From: JBAXBF01 sp034429745
Lineage (GTDB): Bacteria; Chloroflexota; Anaerolineae; Anaerolineales; DRKV01
Direction: 5' to 3'
Length of the DNA stretch: 15,148 bases
NCBI GenBank assembly: GCA_034429745.1
Contig: DAOUFY010000144.1
Coordinates: 1-15,148, forward strand
The notes beneath the pieces are model-generated. The model did no database searches. It worked only from the letters and a program-made list of their open reading frames with translations, and had not been told where the DNA came from. Below, one piece after another: positions 1-7,147 of this stretch. Each line of letters opens with the position of its first letter. Within the stretch, counting starts at the first letter, position 1. The translations under genes and the position numbers were made by a program.

Positions 1-28
1 TGTGGGCTTTATGGAAGGAGAAACAAAA

Positions 29-1108
29 ATGAAACCCCGCGAAAGAGTAGAAATGGCGTTGAATCATGAAAAGCCAGATCGCACGCCGATGCAAATTAGT
101 TTTACCCCAGAATTTGCAGAACGTCTGCGAAAGGATTTGCATGTGAAGGGCAAAGCGACCCATAACCCCCATGGGGGAGGAAATACCTATGAGCTTGAAA
201 GAGCCATTGGTGAAGATATGCTGCTTACTTCAGTTGGCTGGGCTAATTCCTATTACATGGCTGATCAGCCTTATACCGATGAGTGGGGAGTATCTTGGGG
301 CATTCAACCCTACGAAACACCGTTTGGGAAAGGTTTCTACACCGAGATTTGCGGGCACCCCCTAGCGGATGATAAAGCCATTGAGACGTATATACCGCCA
401 GACCCAAACCGTCCGGAGCTTTATGAGGAGGCTGCACGCGTACTTCGCGACTATAAAGACGAATATTGGATTGTAGGGGTTACGGTAACCACGATCTTTG
501 AAACAGCTTGGGCATTGAGAGGTCTTGAAAGGATATTGACGGACTTTTTGACTAATGAGGAGCTAGCAGAGCGTTTGCTGGATATCCCTTATCATTATCA
601 TCTCACTGCAGCTAAAAAGTTGGTCGAAATGGGGGTGGATATGATATGGACTGGCGATGATGTCGGCTCACAGCACGATATGTTCATCTCTCCGCGCCTT
701 TGGCGTAAGTATCTGAAGCCGCGTATGGCAACGTTTATTGCAGAACTTAAGGCGATTAATCCCAATGTAAAGGTCGCTTATCATACCGATGGAAATGTGG
801 AGCGGATAATCCCTGATCTGATTGAGATTGGGTTGGATGTGCTTAACCCCGTTCAGCCCGCATGCATGGACCCGGCAAAGTTGAAAAAGCAATATGGGAA
901 AAATCTTTGTTTTTGGGGCACAATAGACGAACAGCATACCTTGCCCTTTGGCACTCCATCTGATGTAGAAGCAGAAGTACGCTTGCGGGTTGAAACTGTT
1001 GGCAAAGACGGCGGCTTAATTTTAGGACCTACGCACCATGTACAGCTTGATACACCCATGGAAAACTTTTGGGCAATGGTAAATGCAATCCTTAACACCG
1101 TTCCATGA
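29..1108 (+). CDS. Uroporphyrinogen decarboxylase (URO-D) family protein, probably a methyltransferase-like paralogue
   Basis: A 359-residue protein of the URO-D/MtaA/CmuA superfamily. The opening 'MKPRERVEMALNHEKPDRTP' (residues 1-20) is the usual start of non-HemE family members, and the C-terminal half has the typical beta/alpha-barrel strings IWTGDD (206-211), HTDG (252-255) and LNPVQ (272-276). I do not see the RQAGRY motif of true heme-pathway HemE. The His-x-Cys zinc ligands of the corrinoid methyltransferases MtaA/MtbA appear as His252-Thr-Asp254, and the later Cys region reads GPTHH (333-337), so a classical zinc-thiolate site is not evident. The ATG at 29 is preferred over the in-frame GTG at 2 and ATG at 11 because GGAAGGAG (13-20) sits 8 bases upstream of it. 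The gene converges on the molybdoenzyme operon. Substrate is unknown; it could act in one-carbon or demethylation metabolism (inference). Family assignment is firm, function is not. Confidence 0.85.
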   Translation: MKPRERVEMALNHEKPDRTPMQISFTPEFAERLRKDLHVKGKATHNPHGGGNTYELERAIGEDMLLTSVGWANSYYMADQPYTDEWGVSWGIQPYETPFGKGFYTEICGHPLADDKAIETYIPPDPNRPELYEEAARVLRDYKDEYWIVGVTVTTIFETAWALRGLERILTDFLTNEELAERLLDIPYHYHLTAAKKLVEMGVDMIWTGDDVGSQHDMFISPRLWRKYLKPRMATFIAELKAINPNVKVAYHTDGNVERIIPDLIEIGLDVLNPVQPACMDPAKLKKQYGKNLCFWGTIDEQHTLPFGTPSDVEAEVRLRVETVGKDGGLILGPTHHVQLDTPMENFWAMVNAILNTVP

Positions 1109-1109
1109 G

Positions 1110-1145
1110 CTGAAAATAACGATAGAAAGAAAGCGTTATTTTCAG
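1110..1145 (+). other. 12-bp perfect hairpin just after the URO-D gene
   Basis: CTGAAAATAACG (1110-1121) pairs perfectly with CGTTATTTTCAG (1134-1145) around a 12-base A/G-rich loop, starting two bases after the stop codon. The stem is AT-rich and has no T-tract directly after it. It may protect the 3' end of the mRNA or act with the next hairpin. Confidence 0.6.
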
Positions 1146-1158
1146 TCATCTAAAAAAG

Positions 1159-1200
1159 ACTGAAGCCCGAAAAAACTTGCGGGCTTCAGTTTTATATTTT
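1159..1200 (+). terminator. Rho-independent terminator between convergent genes
   Basis: ACTGAAGCCCG (1159-1169) pairs with CGGGCTTCAGT (1180-1190) and is followed by TTTATATTTTT. It ends plus-strand transcription from the URO-D gene. An A-run at 1152-1157 lies on the other side, so the same hairpin has a short T-run when read on the minus strand and probably also terminates the convergent molybdoenzyme operon. Confidence 0.85.
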
Positions 1201-1230
1201 TGTAATTAAGCTTTTTGTAATTAAGCTTTT
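1201..1230. repeat. 15-bp perfect tandem duplication across a stop codon
   Basis: TGTAATTAAGCTTTT occurs twice head to tail (1201-1215 and 1216-1230). The second copy holds the last codons and TAA of the minus-strand catalytic subunit gene. The first copy lies in the 3' untranslated region and does not change the protein. Confidence 0.9.
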
Positions 1231-4200
1231 GCAATTTTCACCAGCGTGTCATAGAAGACAGCACTGCCGCCAACTGGATCAAAAAGACAGGTGTTTTTCA
1301 CCAAAGGATCAAGCCGCATGACAGCATTGGCATGGAAGCCTTCCATGCGGCTGGCTTCGCCGGGGATGGTGGTTTTGTTTATGGTGATATCATGTGCACC
1401 ATATGCCCAATGCCCAAATCCTAAGGCAAAGCCGACTACACCGGGTTTCATTCCTTCGGTAATCTTCACTTTAGCAAGGATAGGAATGCGCTGGGTATCA
1501 TTAATCACCCATTCCCCTGTCGGATTTGTGGCGGAGAAGATTTGTACGGTATCGCCATCAACGAGATTGCGGGCGGCTGCATCTTTGGAGTTGATAAGCA
1601 GGAAGTTATGAGGCAGCAAAGCTCTAAGCCAGTAATTGCCGGGTGTACGGCTTTTTGTTTGCGAGATTTCTCGGAAAGTGATTAATTTCAAATCATATCC
1701 TTGAGCGTTATCTTCAATTATTTTGCCGTCGTAACCCATGTAAGGCTCAATAAACGTAGCTATGCCGGGCAAGCTCTTCCCTGTGCCGGAATGTTTCACG
1801 CCGGCGGTTTTTTCCATGTACATGTTGATAAATTTCCCATACTTATTGCCAACTTGAGTAGGAACTGCTTTGCTGCCACTGGGATTTGGATAACCTTTTT
1901 CATAAGCCTGAAAACGTCCGCCGCGATTAAGCACGGTAACAACTTTGCGCCAAGCATTGCCTGTGATGCGCTTCCAGCGCTCCACATCAAATACAGCTTT
2001 GGGCAAGTGTTTGCGAGCTTCAAGAAACACGCGTTCTTCTTCATCATCGGCATCGGGAACAGCATCTTCACCTTGCGGTTTTTCTCCATAAGCAAGATTC
2101 ATGGTTAACCGCAAGTAGAAATCATCCGGATGAGTAAAGTCGCCGTAGTCGCCGAAACCGCCTTTACCAAAATTAGGTAAGCCCAACTTTTCTGCTAGTC
2201 CGAGCAGCATAGCTTCGAATTGCAGAGCCATCTCTTCTCCATATACCTTTACTGTACCGCTGAGCGGGGCGATTACCGGCTGTCGGACGCCTTGAACCTT
2301 AAAGGTCAATGACGGATGAGAACCGCTGAACTCCCAGCGTTCTAGGAAGGTTACATCTGGGAAGATATAATCTGCATACATGCTTGTCTCGCCAATGGTA
2401 ATGTCGCTGGCAACAAATAATGGAATCTTATCCACATCGCGCAGGATTTCAATCCATGTATGGCCGCCGGGCAGTGAATACACCGGCGAACCCATATACA
2501 TAAAGACTGCTTTGATGGGGTACGGATACTGATCCCCTGCTGAAGGGATAATTTCTTCGTAGATGTCTGAAGCAAGCGGATACCAATTGCGTTTGGCTGG
2601 GTAACGTTCATTTTCTGGAAATGATGCAAATAGTGTTGTGTCTTCGTACTTGACATCATGACGGATAATACTAATCCCGAAAGGAGCTAGGTTCAGCGGA
2701 TCGCTTTTGCTTAGATTAAAGGGACCCTCAGCTTTGGCGCCGGTAATATCGTAAGTGGAAGCATACACTTGCCCGCCCTGCCAGTCATAAGAGCCAATCA
2801 ACAAGGCAAGACTGTTCCAAGCAATTACGTTGTAGAACCCATTGGTATGTTGTGAGACACCGCGATGAATATCTACAGCTGCATTCTTCCCATAAGAGGT
2901 GTACTCATGGGCGATGAGTGCAAGATCGTCTGCTGAAACACCGCTGATTTCTGCCCATTCGTCGAGGGTGTGCATATCCGCCGATTCTTTTAATAGCTGT
3001 AAGCTACTTTTAACTTCATAATCTTGAATTTTTGTATCCACAAACAATTTTCCTGCCACTGCAGCCCGCTCGTCATCATTGGGATCAAAGAGGATAGGTT
3101 GATCGTTTTCGTCTAATACGACAAAAGGATCAGTTACGAAAGTAATGCCGTCTTCTGTTGTCCAATTTATTACTTTTTTACCGTCCTTTTCCTCTTCCAC
3201 CTTTTGGACGAGTTTTAGATCGGAACCGCGTAAAAATTTTCCAGGTTTGCCGTTTTCGATCTTGACTAGCCAGCTAGCATTGCACCAGGTTGGTTCGCCG
3301 CGATCTTTTGCGGCCTTTTTATTGGCATTGGCTAAATATTTGGCATCATAGCGTTCGTGGGCGATAATCCATTGGATGAGAGCCATAGCAATGGCACCTT
3401 CGGTACCTGGTTTGTTAGGCAGCCATTTCCACGCTTTGGCGGCGATTTTTGAAAGACGCGGGTCAATGACAACAAATTTTAATTCGCCTTCAGCGTAGCG
3501 TTGCGTGATGCGCGGTACGCGGTTTGTAGGTCCGTAATTGCCTTCAAAAGGTGAAGCGCCGACGAAGATCACAAAGCGAGCCGATGCAGTATCGCCCTGC
3601 CAGTACGCTTTTGCGCCGCCGGTAAATTTACCTGTGTTGCTATCCCACTGCTCACTCATTGCTTTGCCAGCGAAGTAAAGACTGCCTTGGCAAACTGTTG
3701 TATGTCCATGGCGGTTCACTGTGCCTAAGCCATTGCCGAAAAAGCGATGGGCAAATTCAGCTCGACCGGCTTTCTTGCGTCCCCAGAAATATAATATTTG
3801 GTTATTTCTGGGACCGAGATCGGGGTGATCGGGATCAATCATTTTATCCAAATGATCCTTGAATTCCTCTTTAAATTGGGCAACAAGGGTAAGCTTTTTA
3901 GCCGGGTCTTTTTCTGCCCATATTTTTTTCACTGCTCCATCCATTGCTTTCATGAGCTTTGGATCTCGAATTGCGTAGAGGCTTTCAAGACCCTCCACTT
4001 GGCGATCTTCTTCGCCCGCAACATGGGCAAATAATTTGCCGCCTTTAACAATCTCTTCGATAGCTTGTTCGAAGGGAATAACTTCCCAGCGGTTTTCACC
4101 TCTTTTGCCAGCGCGCTTGAGCACCTGTGTCAGCCGATAACCGTCATACGCAGTTTGTAAGCCGGCTTGCCCTTTCGGGCAGATAGGGGCATCTAGATTG

Positions 4201-4529
4201 GCGGATTCGTTAAGCGGGGTATTATAGTCAATATGCGGAGCTAAGTTCCAAGGAGAATAAGGGTTGCCTTCTATCTTAACTGCAACGCCATTCCACAATT
4301 TGACTTTGATGCCACATTGAGTGTTGCACTGCTGACAAACTGAAAGAATCTGCTGTTCCGGTTCTGCTAAAGGGTAAGCACTATCTTCTCCGAGCTTCTC
4401 CAAAGTATTTTGGATGATGTGAAACTTTTCGCAGCCGCTGAGAAATGCGGTTGTTGTCCCGGCTAAAGCGGAGAGCTTTAGAAATTCTCGGCGAGTGAAA
4501 GTATGGTTTTGCAGTTGCTCTTGTTTCAT
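1221..4529 (-). CDS. Tat-exported molybdopterin oxidoreductase catalytic subunit, TtrA/SrdA/PhsA-like
   Basis: An 1102-residue catalytic subunit of a DMSO-reductase-superfamily enzyme. Residues 12-18 (TRREFLK) form a twin-arginine signal, followed by a hydrophobic stretch ending LSGC (30-33), which also reads as a lipobox. Cys65, Cys68, Cys72 and Cys117 (C-x2-C-x3-C-x44-C) should bind the N-terminal [4Fe-4S] cluster. Cys280 in HGHTTVCQGS is the likely molybdenum ligand, as in the polysulfide/thiosulfate/tetrathionate/arsenate branch. The C-terminal part (about 950-1080) looks like the molybdopterin-dinucleotide-binding domain. The length exceeds PsrA/PhsA (about 750) and ArrA (about 850) and is close to TtrA and SrdA (about 1000 or more); a charged helical stretch at about 165-245 accounts for part of it. 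AAGGAGGTG precedes the ATG, and the start overlaps the upstream NrfD stop as ATGA. Tetrathionate, selenate, thiosulfate or another oxyanion are possible substrates; sequence alone does not decide. Confidence 0.9.
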   Translation of the reverse strand: MKQEQLQNHTFTRREFLKLSALAGTTTAFLSGCEKFHIIQNTLEKLGEDSAYPLAEPEQQILSVCQQCNTQCGIKVKLWNGVAVKIEGNPYSPWNLAPHIDYNTPLNESANLDAPICPKGQAGLQTAYDGYRLTQVLKRAGKRGENRWEVIPFEQAIEEIVKGGKLFAHVAGEEDRQVEGLESLYAIRDPKLMKAMDGAVKKIWAEKDPAKKLTLVAQFKEEFKDHLDKMIDPDHPDLGPRNNQILYFWGRKKAGRAEFAHRFFGNGLGTVNRHGHTTVCQGSLYFAGKAMSEQWDSNTGKFTGGAKAYWQGDTASARFVIFVGASPFEGNYGPTNRVPRITQRYAEGELKFVVIDPRLSKIAAKAWKWLPNKPGTEGAIAMALIQWIIAHERYDAKYLANANKKAAKDRGEPTWCNASWLVKIENGKPGKFLRGSDLKLVQKVEEEKDGKKVINWTTEDGITFVTDPFVVLDENDQPILFDPNDDERAAVAGKLFVDTKIQDYEVKSSLQLLKESADMHTLDEWAEISGVSADDLALIAHEYTSYGKNAAVDIHRGVSQHTNGFYNVIAWNSLALLIGSYDWQGGQVYASTYDITGAKAEGPFNLSKSDPLNLAPFGISIIRHDVKYEDTTLFASFPENERYPAKRNWYPLASDIYEEIIPSAGDQYPYPIKAVFMYMGSPVYSLPGGHTWIEILRDVDKIPLFVASDITIGETSMYADYIFPDVTFLERWEFSGSHPSLTFKVQGVRQPVIAPLSGTVKVYGEEMALQFEAMLLGLAEKLGLPNFGKGGFGDYGDFTHPDDFYLRLTMNLAYGEKPQGEDAVPDADDEEERVFLEARKHLPKAVFDVERWKRITGNAWRKVVTVLNRGGRFQAYEKGYPNPSGSKAVPTQVGNKYGKFINMYMEKTAGVKHSGTGKSLPGIATFIEPYMGYDGKIIEDNAQGYDLKLITFREISQTKSRTPGNYWLRALLPHNFLLINSKDAAARNLVDGDTVQIFSATNPTGEWVINDTQRIPILAKVKITEGMKPGVVGFALGFGHWAYGAHDITINKTTIPGEASRMEGFHANAVMRLDPLVKNTCLFDPVGGSAVFYDTLVKIAKA

Positions 4530-5656
4530 TGCTGCACCTCCTTAGGTAAATTGAAAAACCAGCGTTCTAGACCAAATACAATGAGTAATGCGGCTCCTCC
4601 ACTTACACCGGCTATGATAGACCATTCCAACAGGCTGGGAAAGTATTCGAAGGATAAGTGAGGACCTGAAAATGCCGTAGCTAGCCCTCCAAGCTCCTCA
4701 ATCGTTAAGGCGGGAAAAACAATATTGGCGCGTGCAGCTGCAAACCCGAGGAGTACAAACAGACCCATCCATCCGTTGACCATACCATTCTTTGCCCATT
4801 GCGGTATGCTTAAGACAATGAGCGGAATAACCGCGCCTAACCCAATTTGGAAAATCCAGAAAGCCCACCAATATTCACCGAACATCACTTCTTCAACGGC
4901 AGCGACATTTTGAGGAATGCCGCTGTATAGAGATTGGGAGTAGTCACTCCATAAAAAATAAGTTTTAATAAGTATGAGAATGTTGGTTAAGTACCCTAAG
5001 CTTAGAAGCAAACGAGGCCTATTTTCATCAGGTGGGGCAAACCAACCCATAACAACCATGGAAAGAGCTATGCCAGTGGCTAATGAAAAGAAGGGGAATT
5101 GGGCTGGCAGCAAGCCGATGTGCCAATAAGCGCGGCTGGCGTTAACACCCAGCAAGGCACCTACGCCGCCGCTTAAGAAAATTGCCAAAAAAAGACCAAC
5201 AGCGAAAAGTGGCTTAATGAACCATGCCTCTGGACGTTTAAGAGTAACATACAAAGAAGCGAGAATAATTAAAACGAAAAGCGTATATCCCCATACCATT
5301 TGGGCTAGTAGAGACAAGAAATTTGGTGAAAGATACACTTTCCAAACTCGCTCCCAATGCCCTAGATCCATGGCTATGGTTGTAAGGGCTGCCGGCATAC
5401 AAATGAGAGCACACCATAAAGCCGGCTTGCCAGTACCTTTAAATAAGGGAATTTGAAACAAGTATTCCAGGGCGGCAATCATATAAGAGCCAGCTGCAGC
5501 ACCGGCGAAGAAAAGGTACATCGCAACCCACAAGCCCCACACTACATAAGAACCGTAGTTGACGTCTTTCTCGCCGATAAAAAGACGAATGTAAAATCCC
5601 CACACACCAAAGGCAAAAGCTAAAGCACTAATGAGATAGATAACTTTCTTGAGCAT
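4526..5656 (-). CDS. NrfD/PsrC-type membrane subunit of the molybdoenzyme complex
   Basis: A 376-residue integral membrane protein with about ten hydrophobic segments (roughly 4-24, 38-62, 79-98, 113-138, 149-171, 186-206, 216-236, 262-284, 294-315, 342-366). This matches the NrfD/PsrC/TtrC family, which oxidises or reduces quinol in the membrane and passes electrons to the ferredoxin-like partner. It has no heme-binding CxxCH. GGGAGG lies 8 bases upstream of the ATG. It starts 15 bases after the iron-sulfur subunit ends and its TGA overlaps the start of the catalytic subunit, so translational coupling is likely. Family and complex membership are secure; the direction of electron flow is inferred (quinol to external acceptor). 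Confidence 0.9.
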   Translation of the reverse strand: MLKKVIYLISALAFAFGVWGFYIRLFIGEKDVNYGSYVVWGLWVAMYLFFAGAAAGSYMIAALEYLFQIPLFKGTGKPALWCALICMPAALTTIAMDLGHWERVWKVYLSPNFLSLLAQMVWGYTLFVLIILASLYVTLKRPEAWFIKPLFAVGLFLAIFLSGGVGALLGVNASRAYWHIGLLPAQFPFFSLATGIALSMVVMGWFAPPDENRPRLLLSLGYLTNILILIKTYFLWSDYSQSLYSGIPQNVAAVEEVMFGEYWWAFWIFQIGLGAVIPLIVLSIPQWAKNGMVNGWMGLFVLLGFAAARANIVFPALTIEELGGLATAFSGPHLSFEYFPSLLEWSIIAGVSGGAALLIVFGLERWFFNLPKEVQQ

Positions 5657-5671
5657 AATGTTTGCCTCCCG

Positions 5672-6424
5672 CTAAACAAGGTAATATACTTTTGGCTCAG
5701 TGCCCATATCTTCCTTAAGACGCATGACATTAGGCTGAGAAATGAGCTGAGCGACAACTGAATCAGGATCGAGAGCATCTCCAAATAACGTGGCGCGTCC
5801 AATGCAGGTGGTAACACAAGCAGGCAGCTCACCTTTTTCGAGGCGATGCAGACAGAAATGACATTTGCGCGCATTGCCAATAGGTGACTGACGATGGTTG
5901 GCTCTCTCCCAAGTTTTGCCGTATTCAAAACTGGGGGCGCGTTCATAATCATCAGCTGTTTCTTGTCCTAACATGGACTCTGTTTGATGCGGTGTATCTT
6001 GAGTATAGGTATAGCCAAAATCAGAGGTGCGTGCACCATAAGGGCAGGCTACAATGCAAGCCCGACAGCCGATGCATTGCTCATAATTGACTTCAATGAC
6101 CCCTTCGCCGTTGATGTAGGTAGCATGTACTGGGCAGACGGGTACACAGGGGGGATTTTCACATTGCATGCATGGACGCGGGATAAATTGGCGGCTTACA
6201 TTTGGATAGGTGCCGTGTTCTAGATCCAGCACAGGGCGATAGACAACACCTGGCGGTAATTTGTTTTCCGCAACACAGGCTATGGTGCATGCTTGGCAGC
6301 CAACACATTTACGCAGATCAATGACCATAACCCATTTGCGCTTGGAGGGCTCTTTTTCTAAGGCTGCCTTAAGTTCACGGTGCATGCGAACAACAATATC
6401 TTCTTGGTTATTACTTGTTGCCAC
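5672..6424 (-). CDS. Four-cluster ferredoxin-like electron-transfer subunit (TtrB/PsrB-like)
   Basis: A 250-residue iron-sulfur protein with sixteen cysteines in four groups: 40/43/46/50, 85/88/93/97, 117/120/123/127 and 188/191/203/207. These fit four [4Fe-4S] clusters, as in TtrB, PsrB and DmsB, linking the NrfD quinol site to the catalytic subunit. There is no N-terminal signal; such subunits are usually carried through the Tat pathway with the catalytic partner. The start is GTG at 6424, four bases after AGGAGG. An ATG overlapping it is out of frame. It is the first structural gene of the B-C-A set, 117 bases after the ArsR-type regulator, with no terminator visible between them. A member of this family is certain; the specific acceptor is not. 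Confidence 0.92.
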   Translation of the reverse strand: MATSNNQEDIVVRMHRELKAALEKEPSKRKWVMVIDLRKCVGCQACTIACVAENKLPPGVVYRPVLDLEHGTYPNVSRQFIPRPCMQCENPPCVPVCPVHATYINGEGVIEVNYEQCIGCRACIVACPYGARTSDFGYTYTQDTPHQTESMLGQETADDYERAPSFEYGKTWERANHRQSPIGNARKCHFCLHRLEKGELPACVTTCIGRATLFGDALDPDSVVAQLISQPNVMRLKEDMGTEPKVYYLV

Positions 6425-6456
6425 ATTTCCTCCTAAGATTTATCGTTTTTTCTGAT

Positions 6457-6481
6457 GGTATAAAGCTAAATAAGGTATAAA
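6457..6481. repeat. Short direct repeat GGTATAAA in the leader of the oxidoreductase genes
   Basis: GGTATAAA occurs at 6457-6464 and 6474-6481, 17 bases apart start to start, between the regulator and the iron-sulfur subunit. On the minus strand it reads TTTATACC. It could be part of a weak internal promoter or chance in AT-rich sequence. Confidence 0.3.
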
Positions 6482-6496
6482 AAGGAATATTACAAC

Positions 6497-6514
6497 TAAT
6501 GATTATCGTTAATC
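6497..6514. promoter_or_regulatory. Fur-box-like palindrome upstream of the iron-sulfur subunit
   Basis: TAATGATTATCGTTA (6497-6511) matches 13 of 15 positions of TAATGATAATCATTA, the centre of the classical Fur consensus, but none of the four outer bases of the 19-mer. It also contains the inverted repeat GATTA-TCGT-TAATC (6501-6514). It lies about 75 bases upstream of the GTG of the iron-sulfur subunit. It may bind Fur, be a second site for the ArsR-type protein, or be chance. Confidence 0.35.
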
Positions 6515-6541
6515 CCTCCTCTCAAGGTTAAGATGAATGTA

Positions 6542-6925
6542 TCATTTTCTAGTGCTGCGCTTTTCCTTGCAGTATTCGAGCAAACAGCTTTGGGGTTTGT
6601 TGATTACAGCTTCGGGGTTGAAAAGGGTCGTGAAAGTTTGGTGTATGCGTTTTAGCGTGTCTTGATTGACGGAATAATAAATCCAACGGCTATCTTCATG
6701 GTCGCGCTGAATGTTGATTAAGTTGGCTTTGCGGAGTATTTTTAGGTGATGGGAAAGAAGGTTATTGGCTATGTTGAGTGTTTCCCCAAGTGAACAATTG
6801 CATTGAGCACCCTGCAGGAGCAGCAGAAATATTTTCATGCGGTGAGGCTCAGCTAAAGCTTTAAAAGCCTGGCAAAGCAAGGCTCTTGCTTCATTGTCAA
6901 TCTCTAGTGAAAGTAGTATGTCCAT
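6542..6925 (-). CDS. ArsR/SmtB-family winged-helix regulator with Cys-x-Cys metal motif
   Basis: A 127-residue ArsR-type repressor. Residues 20-33 (AFKALAEPHRMKIF) are the family's opening helix, 54-70 are the recognition helix region (NNLLSHHLKILRKANLI), and 72-86 form the beta wing. Cys42-Asn-Cys44 sits where ArsR and CadC carry their thiol metal site (the ELCVCDL region), so As(III)/Sb(III) or a soft metal is a plausible signal. Cys114 and Cys119 near the C-terminus could complete the site. The first ATG fits the family, but its ribosome binding site is weak (AAGATACTCATTT before ATG). It lies upstream of and on the same strand as the molybdoenzyme genes and probably controls both itself and them. 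Redox or sulfur-species sensing is an alternative. Confidence 0.9.
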   Translation of the reverse strand: MDILLSLEIDNEARALLCQAFKALAEPHRMKIFLLLLQGAQCNCSLGETLNIANNLLSHHLKILRKANLINIQRDHEDSRWIYYSVNQDTLKRIHQTFTTLFNPEAVINKPQSCLLEYCKEKRSTRK

Positions 6926-6946
6926 AAATGAGTATCTTAATAATAT

Positions 6947-6962
6947 TTCAATGATGATTGAA
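6947..6962. promoter_or_regulatory. Inverted repeat TTCAAT-N4-ATTGAA, probable autoregulatory operator
   Basis: TTCAAT (6947-6952) and ATTGAA (6957-6962) form a perfect 6-4-6 inverted repeat directly downstream of, and overlapping by one base, the -10 box of the regulator's promoter. Its place at the predicted transcription start is typical for an ArsR-family operator. Binding is inferred. Confidence 0.65.
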
Positions 6963-6990
6963 TTATATAAAAAAATAATGGGTATGTCAA
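6962..6990 (-). promoter_or_regulatory. Consensus sigma-70-type promoter of the ArsR-type gene and probably the whole operon
   Basis: On the minus strand TTGACA (6990-6985), a 17-base spacer and TATAAT (6967-6962) match both consensus hexamers exactly. Transcription should start near 6955, giving a leader of about 30 bases. Such a strong promoter usually needs a repressor to hold it down. Confidence 0.85.
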
Positions 6991-7082
6991 GTGTTAAGAG
7001 ATTTAGGATAAAAATACTCAGAAAGCAACAGCCCAGAAAATAAAATGAGCTGTCGTGAAATGCTGGTATTAGCCGCAGTAAA

Positions 7083-7121
7083 ATAAATACTCCTCTTTGA
7101 TTATCAAAGAGGAGTATTTAT
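7083..7121 (-). terminator. gyrA terminator, 18-bp perfect stem
   Basis: Arms 7083-7100 (ATAAATACTCCTCTTTGA) and 7104-7121 are perfectly complementary around a TTA centre. Read on the minus strand the stem is followed by TTATTTTA. It lies about 27 bases after the gyrA stop and separates gyrA from the ArsR-type gene. Between it and the arsR-type -35 box (about 6991-7082) I see nothing else. Confidence 0.85.
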
Positions 7122-7147
7122 AAGCTGTCTTATGAAGAATTCTTCGA

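Noticed and set aside
29..1108. hemE, the heme-pathway uroporphyrinogen decarboxylase
   Set aside because: The expected RQAGRY motif is absent and the N-terminus matches the non-HemE paralogues.
853..1149. 98-codon minus-strand open frame over the URO-D gene end and first hairpin
   Set aside because: It starts inside hairpin sequence and overlaps a clear gene in antisense; composition looks like a shadow.
6505..6535. Leader peptide after the GAGGAGGG sequence on the minus strand between the regulator and iron-sulfur subunit
   Set aside because: A good ribosome-site-like sequence is present, but the only following short frame would need an ATT start and ends after five codons.
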